From contig JAZBPA010000092.1 of assembly GCA_036351435.1 (NCBI GenBank), positions 1-31,135 of the forward strand: a stretch of 31,135 nucleotides of DNA, read 5' to 3'. Positions 6,687-14,033 of the stretch are shown here, piece by piece. Both the position numbers and the translations under genes were made by a program. This DNA comes from JAAUQA01 sp036351435. Lineage in GTDB: Bacteria > Pseudomonadota > Gammaproteobacteria > Competibacterales > Competibacteraceae. Below the pieces are notes generated by a model that was given only the letters and a program-made list of their open reading frames with translations, was not told the DNA's origin and ran no database searches. The first letter of the stretch is position 1. Each line of letters begins with the position of its first letter.

Positions 6687-6992
6687 ATGGCAAAGAAATC
6701 AATCATTAATCGGGAATTAAAACGGGCACGGTTGGCCGAACGACATGCGGCTAAGCGCGCTGAGTTTAAGGCGATTATTGTGAATCTCGCTCTCTCTGAA
6801 GACGAGCGTCGCGAAGCACAACTTAAATTGCAGGAATTACCGCGTAACGCCAGTCCGGTGCGTCAGCATAATCGCTGTCGTTTGACAGGGCGGCCGCGTG
6901 GGTATTACCGCAAGTTTGGCTTAAGTCGCAATAAACTGCGCGAAGCTGCTATGCGCGGCGATGTTCCAGGTCTGCGCAAAGCCAGTTGGTAA
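6687..6992 (+). CDS. rpsN: 30S ribosomal protein S14, zinc-free form
   Basis: The 101-residue protein has the long, cysteine-poor form of S14: MAKKSIINRELKRARLAERHAAKRAEFKAI at the start and RNRCRLTGRPRGYYRKFGLSR-like core with LREAAMRGDVPGLRKASW at the end. It lacks the two CxxC pairs of the short zinc form, matching the usual gammaproteobacterial type. ATG 6687 is chosen by homology; the reading frame stays open upstream through rplE but that is an overlap in another frame. The ribosome binding site is poor, so coupling to rplE translation, ten bases upstream, is plausible. Confidence 0.97.
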   Translation: MAKKSIINRELKRARLAERHAAKRAEFKAIIVNLALSEDERREAQLKLQELPRNASPVRQHNRCRLTGRPRGYYRKFGLSRNKLREAAMRGDVPGLRKASW

Positions 6993-7017
6993 GCAATGAT
7001 ATATACGAATCTCTGTA

Positions 7018-7054
7018 GGTCGGATTGTTGGGCGCTTTGCCCGGCAATCCGATC
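7018..7054 (+). repeat. REP-like palindrome in the rpsN-rpsH spacer
   Basis: CGGATTG at 7021-7027 pairs with CAATCCG at 7045-7051, two T-G wobbles continue the helix, and GGGC at 7030-7033 pairs with GCCC at 7039-7042 around the 5-base loop GCTTT. That is a 13-bp stem in RNA, extendable to about 16 bp through 7018-7020 and 7052-7054. It ends seven bases before the AGGAGG of rpsH (7061-7066). No U tract follows, so it is not an intrinsic terminator. The GTAGGTCGGATT...AATCCGA pattern resembles the REP-type extragenic palindromes common in proteobacteria; copy number in the genome cannot be seen here. Alternatives are an mRNA-stabilising hairpin or a ribosomal-protein binding site. Confidence 0.55.
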
Positions 7055-7079
7055 CTGATCAGGAGGCAGTTCTTTACCC

Positions 7080-7475
7080 ATGAGCATGACTGATCCGATT
7101 GCGGATATGTTGACGCGAATACGCAACGCGCAAGCCGCAACAAAAACACACGTAGTAATGCCCTCATCGACCGTGAAAATCGCTATTGCTGAAGTGCTGA
7201 AGCAGGAAGGTTATATTGCTGATTTCAGCGTTGCCGAGGCCGATAAGAAACGTAACCTCACAATCGTCCTCCGGTATTACCTGGGGAAACCGGTGATTGC
7301 TAAGCTCCAGCGCATTAGCAGACCGGGGTTGCGGGTTTTTAAAGGCAAAAGCGAGCTACCCAAAGTAATGGGGGGGCTGGGCGTAGCGATCATCTCTACT
7401 TCTCAGGGAGTAGTGAGTGATCGCGTTGCGCGTGCTGCCGGTCATGGTGGCGAAGTTCTATGTTTCGTCGCCTAA
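7080..7475 (+). CDS. rpsH: 30S ribosomal protein S8
   Basis: The 131-residue protein starts MSMTDPIADMLTRIRNAQ and ends with the S8 signature GLGVAIISTSQGVVSDRVARAAGHGGEVLCFVA, where conserved serines contact helix 21 of 16S rRNA. In E. coli S8 is the spc operon translational repressor. AGGAGG at 7061-7066 is strong but 13 bases from the ATG at 7080; an in-frame ATG at 7086 would be further still, so 7080 is kept. A palindromic hairpin lies directly upstream, which could influence initiation. Confidence 0.98.
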   Translation: MSMTDPIADMLTRIRNAQAATKTHVVMPSSTVKIAIAEVLKQEGYIADFSVAEADKKRNLTIVLRYYLGKPVIAKLQRISRPGLRVFKGKSELPKVMGGLGVAIISTSQGVVSDRVARAAGHGGEVLCFVA

Positions 7476-7490
7476 GGAGAGAAGTTTGTC

Positions 7491-8024
7491 ATGTCTCGTA
7501 TTGCCAAAAAACCGATTAGTGTTCCCGCTGGTGTAGATGTATCAATCGGCGGGCAGCAAGTCGCGATCAAAGGAAAAAAGGGGGCTATGGAGCTGGCTTT
7601 ACACCCCTACGTTAGTTTGGTGCAGGATGGTGGCGAATTGCAGGTTGTTCCTCGTTCCGAAGCCGCAGAGCACCGTGCAATGGCTGGTACCATGCGGGCG
7701 TTAATTAACAATATGGTGATCGGTACTGATCAAGGTTTCGAGCGGCGCTTGCAGCTGGTCGGCGTAGGTTACCGGGCGCAATTGCAAGGCAATATGTTGA
7801 ATTTGAGCCTCGGGTTTTCTCATCCGGTCGAATTCAAGGTGCCCAGCGGCGTCAGTCTTGAGACCCCCTCTCAAACCGAGATCGTGGTACGCGGGATCGA
7901 TAAGCAGCAAGTGGGAGAAGTCGCCGCCAAGATAAGGGCTTATCGCCCCCCGAACCCCTACAAAGGCAAGGGTGTGCGCTATGCAGACGAAAAGATCATC
8001 CTGAAAGAGGCGAAGAAGAAGTAA
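7491..8024 (+). CDS. rplF: 50S ribosomal protein L6
   Basis: The 177-residue protein has the two repeated L6 folds, starting MSRIAKKPISVPAGVDVSI and carrying the C-terminal signature PPNPYKGKGVRYADE. It has the same length as E. coli L6 and sits near the sarcin-ricin loop and the L7/L12 stalk base. TAAGGAGA at 7473-7480 overlaps the rpsH stop and serves as ribosome binding site ten bases before the ATG. Confidence 0.98.
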   Translation: MSRIAKKPISVPAGVDVSIGGQQVAIKGKKGAMELALHPYVSLVQDGGELQVVPRSEAAEHRAMAGTMRALINNMVIGTDQGFERRLQLVGVGYRAQLQGNMLNLSLGFSHPVEFKVPSGVSLETPSQTEIVVRGIDKQQVGEVAAKIRAYRPPNPYKGKGVRYADEKIILKEAKKK

Positions 8025-8027
8025 GCC

Positions 8028-8381
8028 ATGCATAAGAAAGCAGCACGTTTACGGCGCGGCTTGCGAACCCGCATGAAAATTCGGGAACTGGGTGTTCATC
8101 GACTTTGTGTCCATCGCACCCCGCGTCATATCTACGCTCAAGTGATTGCGCCCGACGGTGGGCATGTGGTTGCAACAGCGTCTACTGTACAAAAGGCTGT
8201 GCGGGAAGACCTGAGTAGCACCGGCAATGTGGAAGCCGCGCGCGCTATTGGAAAAGCGATTGCGGCCAAAACCCTGGAGGCTGGTGTCACAGTGGTTGCG
8301 TTTGATCGCTCAGGTTTCAAATATCACGGGCGCATTAAAGCATTAGCAGATGCGGCTCGCGAAGCCGGCTTACAATTTTAA
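8028..8381 (+). CDS. rplR: 50S ribosomal protein L18
   Basis: The 117-residue protein matches E. coli L18 in length, with a basic N-terminal arm (KKAARLRRGLRTRMKIRELG), HRTPRHIYAQVIAPDGG and the C-terminal FDRSGFKYHGRIKALADAAREAGLQF. It binds 5S rRNA. Only three bases separate it from rplF and there is no strong ribosome binding site of its own, so it probably depends on coupled translation. Confidence 0.98.
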   Translation: MHKKAARLRRGLRTRMKIRELGVHRLCVHRTPRHIYAQVIAPDGGHVVATASTVQKAVREDLSSTGNVEAARAIGKAIAAKTLEAGVTVVAFDRSGFKYHGRIKALADAAREAGLQF

Positions 8382-8392
8382 AGGGTTAGCCG

Positions 8393-8896
8393 ATGGCAAC
8401 AAATGTCGAAACGCAAAGTAGTGACGGTCTCAACGAAAAACTGATCGCGGTCAACCGGGTCGCCAAAGTGGTCAAAGGTGGCCGACAGTTTGGCTTCACC
8501 GCGTTGACTGTAGTCGGCGATGGTAACGGTCGAGTCGGAATGGGTTACGGGAAAGCGCGTGAGGTGCCTCTTGCTATTCAAAAAGCAATGGAGAAAGCCC
8601 GTCGGAATATGATTAGCGTTCCCCTGAAAGGCAGCACGCTGCAATACGCGATGACTGCCCGGCACGGTGCTGCACATGTGCATATTCTGCCCGCTTCTGA
8701 AGGTACCGGCATTATTGCGGGTGGTGCTATGCGGGCGGTGTTTGAAGTCGTCGGTGTTCGCGATGTGCTCGCTAAGTGTATCGGTTCTCGCAACCCCATC
8801 AATGTGGTTCGGGCGACGATTCGCGGATTGGGTCAGATGCTCTCTCCCGATTACATGGCTGCCAAGCGGGGCAAATCCCTGGAAGAAATTCTGTAG
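8393..8896 (+). CDS. rpsE: 30S ribosomal protein S5
   Basis: The 167-residue protein has the N-terminal double-stranded RNA-binding domain with RVAKVVKGGRQFGFTALTVVGDGNGRVGMGYGKA-type sequence and the C-terminal domain GTGIIAGGAMRAVFEVVGVRDVLAKCIGS. S5 contributes to decoding fidelity and mRNA entry; the N-terminal loop at about residues 20-35 is the spectinomycin-resistance region in E. coli. AAAGGG precedes the ATG by about eight bases. Length equals E. coli S5. Confidence 0.98.
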   Translation: MATNVETQSSDGLNEKLIAVNRVAKVVKGGRQFGFTALTVVGDGNGRVGMGYGKAREVPLAIQKAMEKARRNMISVPLKGSTLQYAMTARHGAAHVHILPASEGTGIIAGGAMRAVFEVVGVRDVLAKCIGSRNPINVVRATIRGLGQMLSPDYMAAKRGKSLEEIL

Positions 8897-8899
8897 ATC

Positions 8900-9082
8900 A
8901 TGACTGCCAAAGTAAAAGTAACGTTGATCAAAAGCTTCAACGGGCGCCTTTCGGCGCATAAATCCTGTGTTCGTGGCTTGGGATTGCGGCGTATGCATCA
9001 GAGCGTAATCGTTGCCGATACCCCTGAGAACCGCGGCATGATGAACAAAGTATCCTATCTGCTAAAAGTCGAGGAGGCTTGA
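8900..9082 (+). CDS. rpmD: 50S ribosomal protein L30
   Basis: The 60-residue protein is a short bacterial L30: VTLIKSFNGRLSAHKSCVRGLGLRRMHQSV followed by ENRGMMNKVSYLLKVEE. L30 is a peripheral large-subunit protein, present in most gammaproteobacteria and lost from some other groups. It starts three bases after rpsE without an evident ribosome binding site, so coupling is likely. The GAGGAGG before rplO lies inside its last codons. Confidence 0.97.
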   Translation: MTAKVKVTLIKSFNGRLSAHKSCVRGLGLRRMHQSVIVADTPENRGMMNKVSYLLKVEEA

Positions 9083-9084
9083 CT

Positions 9085-9516
9085 ATGCGTCTGAATGACC
9101 TCAAGCCGGTTCCAGGGAGCCGACCGTCAGCAAAGCGGGTGGGCCGTGGTATCGGTTCTGGACTGGGTAAGACCTGCGGTCGGGGACATAAGGGGCAATT
9201 GTCTCGCTCAGGCGGCTTCAAAGTGGGTTTCGAAGGTGGGCAAATGCCGTTGCAAAGGCGGTTGCCGAAACGGGGCTTCCGTTCACTGAAACGTAAGGAT
9301 ACCGCTGAAGTACGCTTGCATGAGTTGGCCCTCGTCGATGCCGAGGTTATCGATTTGAAAGTATTGGTAACCGCCAATATCGTTCCCCAATTTACCAAGC
9401 GCGTCAAAGTTATTGCGTCCGGCACCCTGGAAAAAGCGGTCACTTTGAAAGGTTTGGTTTTGACCAAAGGCGCGCGTGCTGCTGTAGAAGCGGCGGGCGG
9501 CAGTATTCAAGAGTAA
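9085..9516 (+). CDS. rplO: 50S ribosomal protein L15
   Basis: The 143-residue protein begins MRLNDLKPVPGS and has the extended glycine/arginine-rich N-terminal segment VGRGIGSGLGKTCGRGHKGQ, FEGGQMPLQRRLPKRGF and the C-terminal VTKGARAAVEAAGGSI. It is a late large-subunit assembly protein. ATG 9085 is preferred: GAGGAGG at 9071-9077 is seven bases upstream and the N-terminus matches E. coli MRLNTL. An in-frame TTG at 9079 would add two residues. Confidence 0.98.
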   Translation: MRLNDLKPVPGSRPSAKRVGRGIGSGLGKTCGRGHKGQLSRSGGFKVGFEGGQMPLQRRLPKRGFRSLKRKDTAEVRLHELALVDAEVIDLKVLVTANIVPQFTKRVKVIASGTLEKAVTLKGLVLTKGARAAVEAAGGSIQE

Positions 9517-9527
9517 TCAAGAACGCA

Positions 9528-10868
9528 ATGGCCTCCCCTTTGCCCAATCTTGGGAAGATGACTGAACTGCGCCAACGGCTGCTTTTTCTGCTAGGCGCGC
9601 TAGTCGTTTTTCGTATCGGTACGCATATCCCGGTACCCGGTATTGACCCTAATGCAATGGCGCAGCTGTTCGATCAGCAGCGGGGCACCATACTGGACAT
9701 GTTCAACATGTTCTCCGGGGGGGCTTTGAGCCGCTTGAGCATTTTTGCGCTCGGCATCATGCCGTACATCTCGGCATCCATCATTATGCAGCTGATGTCG
9801 GTTGTGGTACCGACACTGGAGCAGCTTAAAAAGGAAGGGAATTCCGGTCGTCGTAAGATTACTCAGTACACCCGTTATTTGACGGTAGTGCTGGCCACTT
9901 TCCAATCCATCGGGGTCAGTATTGCTTTGCAGAACCAAGTCATCGGGGGGGCGTCAGTAGTCATCTCTCCGGGGGTTCCTTTTGTTTTCACGGCGGCAGT
10001 GACCTTGGTTACGGGCACCATCTTTTTGATGTGGTTGGGTGAACAAGTCACCGAACGGGGTATTGGTAACGGCATCTCCATGATTATCTTTGCGGGTATC
10101 GTGGCGGGTTTACCGAACGCGGTCGGTGGTACTTTAGAACTGGCCCGTGTCGGGGAACTGCATGCCCTGTTGGTGTTGTTCTTACTGGCGCTCGCGTTAG
10201 CGGTAACGGCTTTTGTGGTGTTTGTCGAACGTGGTCAACGGCGTATCACGGTGAACTATGCTAAACGCCAACAAGGGCGTCGCTTATACGCTGCGCAGAG
10301 CAGTCACTTACCGCTAAAACTGAATATGTCCGGGGTAATTCCGCCGATCTTCGCCTCCAGTTTGATTTTGTTCCCAGCGACTTTAGGCAGTTGGTTCGGC
10401 AATGCCCCTGGCATGGAGTGGTTGGCTGACATCAGTTCGACCTTATCACCCGGGCAGCCTTTGTATGTGGGGATGTATGCTGGCTTGATTATCTTTTTCT
10501 GCTTTTTCTATACCGCCCTTGTGTTTAACTCAAAAGATACAGCGGATCAGTTGAAGAAATCGGGTGCTTTCATTCCCGGCATTCGACCGGGGGTACAAAC
10601 GGCCAGTTACATCGATAAAGTGTTGACACGACTGACTATGGTGGGCGCGCTTTACATCACAGCGGTTTGTTTGATGCCGGAGTTTTTGATCCTCTATTGG
10701 AATGTTCCTTTCTACTTCGGCGGAACGTCGTTGCTGATTATCGTTGTAGTGGTGATGGATTTCATGGCTCAAGTGCAAGCGCATTTGATGTCTCATCAGT
10801 ATGAAAGTTTGATGAAGAAAGGCGGCTTCGGTAAAGGCCCTGGCGGTGGTGCCGGCCTATTACGCTGA
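9528..10868 (+). CDS. secY: Protein translocase subunit SecY
   Basis: The 446-residue inner-membrane protein has the ten-helix SecY layout. The N-terminus includes LVVFRIGTHIPVPGID in the first helix and the plug region after it. TFQSIGVSIAL, GNGISMIIFAGI and the cytosolic C5 loop IRPGVQTASYIDKVLTRLT follow; Arg353 in IRPG corresponds to E. coli Arg357, needed for SecA-driven transport. It forms the SecYEG channel for secretion and membrane insertion. Length is about that of the E. coli protein (443). It follows rplO by 11 bases with a weak ribosome binding site. The glycine-rich C-terminal tail GGFGKGPGGGAGLLR is a little longer than usual. Confidence 0.99.
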   Translation: MASPLPNLGKMTELRQRLLFLLGALVVFRIGTHIPVPGIDPNAMAQLFDQQRGTILDMFNMFSGGALSRLSIFALGIMPYISASIIMQLMSVVVPTLEQLKKEGNSGRRKITQYTRYLTVVLATFQSIGVSIALQNQVIGGASVVISPGVPFVFTAAVTLVTGTIFLMWLGEQVTERGIGNGISMIIFAGIVAGLPNAVGGTLELARVGELHALLVLFLLALALAVTAFVVFVERGQRRITVNYAKRQQGRRLYAAQSSHLPLKLNMSGVIPPIFASSLILFPATLGSWFGNAPGMEWLADISSTLSPGQPLYVGMYAGLIIFFCFFYTALVFNSKDTADQLKKSGAFIPGIRPGVQTASYIDKVLTRLTMVGALYITAVCLMPEFLILYWNVPFYFGGTSLLIIVVVVMDFMAQVQAHLMSHQYESLMKKGGFGKGPGGGAGLLR

Positions 10869-10935
10869 CACGGTCTCGCATCAGTAAATACAGTTTTTAT
10901 TCAATGGCATCGCCGTTGAGGCAGGAGAATTACCC

Positions 10936-11049
10936 ATGAAAGTACGTGCTTCAGTGACAAAGATCTGTCGTAACTGCAAAGTAATCCGTCGTCGTGGCGT
11001 TATTCGAATCATTTGTTCGAATGCCCGCCATAAGCAACGTCAGGGTTGA
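10936..11049 (+). CDS. rpmJ: 50S ribosomal protein L36, zinc-binding type
   Basis: This 37-residue gene lies between secY and rpsM. The translation begins MKVRASVTKICRNCKVIRRR and carries Cys11, Cys14, Cys27 and His32, the CCCH zinc ribbon of primary (C+) L36. L36 stabilises 23S rRNA near the GTPase centre. CAGGAG at 10922-10927 is a good ribosome binding site eight bases before the ATG. The 67-base spacer after secY shows no terminator. Confidence 0.97.
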   Translation: MKVRASVTKICRNCKVIRRRGVIRIICSNARHKQRQG

Positions 11050-11114
11050 TCTTGTATACGAGACGCCCATAGGATAAACTACCCTATTTTTCGCGCTTAG
11101 CAGGAGCTTAATCG

Positions 11115-11471
11115 ATGGCCCGTATTGCAGGCATCAACATTCCCGTCCACAAGCATACGGTAATCGCCATACAGGCGATTTACGGTATAGGCCCGAGCCG
11201 GGCCAAACAAATCTGCGCGAGCGCCGCGATTACTCCAGAGAAAAAAATCAAGGAACTGGATGAAGCGCAGCTTGAAACCTTGCGTCTAGAAATCGCCAAG
11301 TTCAGCGTGGAAGGTGATCTGCGGCGCGAAGTTTCAATGAACATCAAACGTTTGATGGATTTGGGGTGTTATCGGGGCTTGCGCCATCGGCGCGGGTTAC
11401 CTGTGCGTGGACAGCGCACTCGCACCAACGCCCGCACGCGTAAAGGGCCACGGCGTGCAATTCGGAAATAA
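11115..11471 (+). CDS. rpsM: 30S ribosomal protein S13
   Basis: The 118-residue protein matches E. coli S13 in length: MARIAGINIPVHKHTVIAIQAIYGIG, the helical core and the basic tail GLRHRRGLPVRGQRTRTNARTRKG that reaches toward the P-site tRNA. CAGGAGC around 11100 precedes the ATG. The 65-base spacer before it is where many gammaproteobacteria carry the S4-responsive alpha leader and an alpha promoter. Here I see only a 5-bp stem (11069-11073 with 11083-11087) followed by five T residues, and no convincing promoter. Confidence 0.98.
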   Translation: MARIAGINIPVHKHTVIAIQAIYGIGPSRAKQICASAAITPEKKIKELDEAQLETLRLEIAKFSVEGDLRREVSMNIKRLMDLGCYRGLRHRRGLPVRGQRTRTNARTRKGPRRAIRK

Positions 11472-11502
11472 CGACTCTCGGAGCTCAGTCTGCGGATAAT
11501 TC

Positions 11503-11892
11503 ATGGCTAAACCAGCGGCAAAAACACGTAAACGCGTTAAGAAAAACGTTGTGGATGGGATCGCCCATATCCACGCCTCGTTTAATAACACCATTATCAC
11601 AATCACCGACCGTCAAGGTAACGCCTTGGCTTGGGCGACGTCGGGCGGATCAGGCTTTAGAGGTTCGCGTAAAAGTACCCCGTTCGCAGCCCAGGTTGCT
11701 GCAGAGCGAGTTGGGAACGTCGTCAAGGACTTCGGCATGAAGAATTTGGAAGTCAACGTCAAGGGTCCCGGCCCCGGTCGAGAATCGGCGGTACGTGCTC
11801 TGAATGCTGGCGGTTTTAAGATCGTCAGCATTGTAGATGTTACTCCGATTCCTCATAACGGCTGTCGTCCACCGAAAAGGCGCCGAGTTTAG
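11503..11892 (+). CDS. rpsK: 30S ribosomal protein S11
   Basis: The 129-residue protein has E. coli length and the S11 signatures DGIAHIHASFNNTIITITDRQGNALAW, SGGSGFRGSRKSTPFAAQ and the C-terminal VTPIPHNGCRPPKRRRV. The Asn in PHNG is the position that forms isoaspartate in E. coli S11. It lies on the platform with S6/S18 and S21. The ribosome binding site is weak, and a 31-base spacer separates it from rpsM. Confidence 0.98.
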   Translation: MAKPAAKTRKRVKKNVVDGIAHIHASFNNTIITITDRQGNALAWATSGGSGFRGSRKSTPFAAQVAAERVGNVVKDFGMKNLEVNVKGPGPGRESAVRALNAGGFKIVSIVDVTPIPHNGCRPPKRRRV

Positions 11893-11904
11893 GGAGTACT
11901 TGTT

Positions 11905-12528
11905 GTGGCAAGATATATTGGTCCGAAGTGTAAACTGAGTCGTAGAGAAGGTACTGATTTGGGGCTCAAATCCCCAGCCCGGCCCGTGGAATCCAAGTGT
12001 AATCTTGAGCGACCACCTGGCCAACATGGCGGGCGCCGCCCCCGATTATCCGATTACGGCTTACAGTTACGTGAAAAACAGAAACTGCGGCGTATCTACG
12101 GCGTCTTAGAAAAGCAATTTTTGAATTATTACAAAGATGCGGCACGTCGCAAAGGGTCCACTGGCGAACAATTGCTCAAGCTTCTGGAATGCCGGTTAGA
12201 CAATGTCGTTTATCGTATGGGGTTTGGCGTTACCCGTGCTGAAGCACGACAGTTAGTTTCGCACCGCGCCATTACGGTCAATGGTAAACGCACTAATATT
12301 GCCTCCTATCGCGTTGCACCGGAAGATGTTGTGGCAATCCACGAAAAAAGCCGCAATCAATCACGTATTCAATATGCTTTGCAGCTAGCTCAAAGTAACA
12401 ATGGATTTGTCGATTGGGTAGATGTCGACATCGATAAAATGACGGGTACGTTCAAGCGAGTGCCGGATCGTAGCGATTTGCCACCCGATATCAACGAGTC
12501 TCTCGTTGTGGAGTTGTACTCCAAGTAA
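11905..12528 (+). CDS. rpsD: 30S ribosomal protein S4
   Basis: The 207-residue protein starts at GTG 11905, with AGGGAG at 11891-11896 eight bases upstream. It shows MARYIGPKCKLSRREGTDLGLKS, PPGQHGGRRPRLSDYGLQLREKQK and the S4-type RNA-binding domain RLDNVVYRMGFGVTRAEARQLVSHRAITVNGK, ending VVELYSK. S4 nucleates small-subunit assembly and in E. coli represses the alpha operon. The N-terminal zinc site of thermophile S4 is incomplete: Cys9 is present but the following positions are Ser and others, as in related zinc-free proteins. Confidence 0.98.
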   Translation: MARYIGPKCKLSRREGTDLGLKSPARPVESKCNLERPPGQHGGRRPRLSDYGLQLREKQKLRRIYGVLEKQFLNYYKDAARRKGSTGEQLLKLLECRLDNVVYRMGFGVTRAEARQLVSHRAITVNGKRTNIASYRVAPEDVVAIHEKSRNQSRIQYALQLAQSNNGFVDWVDVDIDKMTGTFKRVPDRSDLPPDINESLVVELYSK

Positions 12529-12549
12529 TACTGAAGGTAAAAATAGCTG

Positions 12550-13557
12550 ATGTCAGGCCCTTTCGATTTTCTCAAACCGCGTATTGTCGATGTAGAAGTC
12601 ATTAGCAAAAAGCAGGCGCGCATCACCTTAGAACCTCTGGAGCGCGGCTTTGGCCATACTCTGGGCAATGCGCTACGACGCATTTTGCTTTCTTCTATTT
12701 CAGGTGCTGCTATCGTCGAGTGTGAGATCGACGGAGTATTGCATGAATATTCCTCTCTTGAGGGGGTGCAAGAAGACGTCATCGATATCTTGTTGAATCT
12801 CAAGGGTGTCGCTACCGTTTTGTATGGTGCAAGCGAAGCGACCTTGAACTTGAGCAAAAAAGGTCCGGGACGAGTCACTGCCGGCGACATTGAGTGTGGT
12901 CACAATATTGAGATCGTGAACCCGGAGCACGAAATCGCTAATCTCACTAAAAGCGGCGAGCTGAACATCAAGCTCAAAGTTGAGAAGGGACGCGGCTACC
13001 GGCCTGCAATCAGACGTGTGCTCGGCGAAGGTGAGACGCGTCCTATTGGTCGATTGCAGTTGGATGCGTCTTTCAGTCCTGTTGTTCGGGTGAGCTACAA
13101 AGTAGAAAGTGCCCGTGTTGAGCAGCGCACTGATTTGGATAAATTGCTGATTCTTCTGGAAACCAATGGCACGATTGATCCAGAAGAAGCGATTCGTGCT
13201 GCTGCGCGGATTTTGCTGGACCAATTGTCCGTGTTTGTCGATCTCAAGGGCAAGGAAGAACTCCAGCCAGAGCCAGAGGCGGTTGATATTGATCCAATTT
13301 TATTGCGTCCAGTCGATGATTTGGAGCTAACCGTACGTTCAGCTAACTGCCTAAAAGCGGAAAATATTTACTATATCGGCGACTTGATCCAACGGACTGA
13401 AGTGGAACTGTTAAAAACACCTAATCTGGGTAAGAAGTCGTTGACCGAGATTAAAGATGTGCTGGCCTCCCACGGTCTTTCTTTAGGCATGAAGTTGGAG
13501 AGCTGGCCACCCCCTGGATTGACCGGGGAAAAACTTGAAAGTAAAACCACAGCCTAG
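12550..13557 (+). CDS. rpoA: DNA-directed RNA polymerase subunit alpha
   Basis: The 335-residue protein (329 in E. coli) has the assembly domain with RGFGHTLGNALRRILLSSISGAA-type sequence near residues 36-58, an acidic linker (EELQPEPEAVD) and the C-terminal domain with VRSANCLKAENIYYIGDL. The Arg in VRSAN corresponds to E. coli Arg265, which contacts UP-element DNA and activators. The domain ends KKSLTEIKDVLASHGLSLGMKLE. It dimerises to scaffold beta and beta-prime. GAAGG at 12534-12538 is a somewhat distant ribosome binding site. It is linked to rplQ by a 53-base spacer. Confidence 0.99.
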   Translation: MSGPFDFLKPRIVDVEVISKKQARITLEPLERGFGHTLGNALRRILLSSISGAAIVECEIDGVLHEYSSLEGVQEDVIDILLNLKGVATVLYGASEATLNLSKKGPGRVTAGDIECGHNIEIVNPEHEIANLTKSGELNIKLKVEKGRGYRPAIRRVLGEGETRPIGRLQLDASFSPVVRVSYKVESARVEQRTDLDKLLILLETNGTIDPEEAIRAAARILLDQLSVFVDLKGKEELQPEPEAVDIDPILLRPVDDLELTVRSANCLKAENIYYIGDLIQRTEVELLKTPNLGKKSLTEIKDVLASHGLSLGMKLESWPPPGLTGEKLESKTTA

Positions 13558-13610
13558 ACGTTGTCGAAACCGTCGGGCGTTATTGATTCAACTTATTAAG
13601 GGATACTGTC

Positions 13611-13982
13611 ATGCGTCATCGCAAAGCGGGCCGAAGATTCAGTCGGACCAGCAGCCACCGCAAGGCTATGTTCAGCAACATGACGGTTTCGCTGTTTAAC
13701 CACGAAATCATCAAGACCACCCTGCCCAAGGCTAAGGAATTACGCCGCGTTGCTGAACCGCTGATTACTTTAGCCAAGCAAGATGGAGTTGCTCGGCGGC
13801 GGATGGCCTTCGATCGGTTGAGAGATCGAAGCATTGTCACTAAATTATTTAATGAGTTAGGCCCTCGTTACCAGGAACGACCCGGTGGTTATCTGCGCAT
13901 TTTGAAATGCGGTTTCCGTCTTGGGGATAACGCGCCGATGGCGTATATCGAGTTGGTCGATCGACCAGATGCTCCTGAATAA
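13611..13982 (+). CDS. rplQ: 50S ribosomal protein L17
   Basis: The 123-residue protein begins MRHRKAGRRFSRTSSHRKAMFSNM and contains HEIIKTTLPKAKELRRVAEPLITLAK and GGYLRILKCGFRLGDNAPMAYIEL, typical of L17 (127 in E. coli). It lies near the tunnel exit. AAGGGA at 13598-13603 precedes the ATG by seven bases. It is the last gene of the supercluster and is followed within 20 bases by an intrinsic terminator. Confidence 0.98.
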   Translation: MRHRKAGRRFSRTSSHRKAMFSNMTVSLFNHEIIKTTLPKAKELRRVAEPLITLAKQDGVARRRMAFDRLRDRSIVTKLFNELGPRYQERPGGYLRILKCGFRLGDNAPMAYIELVDRPDAPE

Positions 13983-14000
13983 GTACATCTCTCTTTAATC

Positions 14001-14026
14001 AAGCCGGGGATTACCCGGCTTTTTTT
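14001..14026 (+). terminator. Intrinsic terminator of the S10-spc-alpha supercluster
   Basis: AAGCCGGG at 14001-14008 pairs with CCCGGCTT at 14014-14021 around the 5-base loop GATTA, and T residues run from 14020 to 14026. The 8-bp GC-rich stem with an immediate T tract is a textbook Rho-independent terminator. It starts 18 bases after the rplQ stop and ends only seven bases before the next ATG on the same strand. Confidence 0.93.
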
Positions 14027-14033
14027 ATCCGCC

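Noticed and set aside
8378..8998. 206-codon open frame antisense to rpsE
   Set aside because: Antisense shadow of a well-conserved ribosomal gene; the translation shows no recognisable domain and there is no ribosome binding site.
11052..11080. Possible alpha-operon promoter (TTGTAT, 17-base gap, TAAACT) before rpsM
   Set aside because: Only three of six and four of six matches, no extended -10; position is plausible but the sequence is too weak to list.
11069..11091. ATAGG/CCTAT stem followed by five T residues between rpmJ and rpsM, possible terminator
   Set aside because: Five A/T-rich pairs with a 9-base loop would not terminate efficiently, and rpsM must be expressed downstream.
12700..13224. 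174-codon open frame antisense to rpoA
   Set aside because: Shadow of the conserved rpoA codons; no family resemblance.
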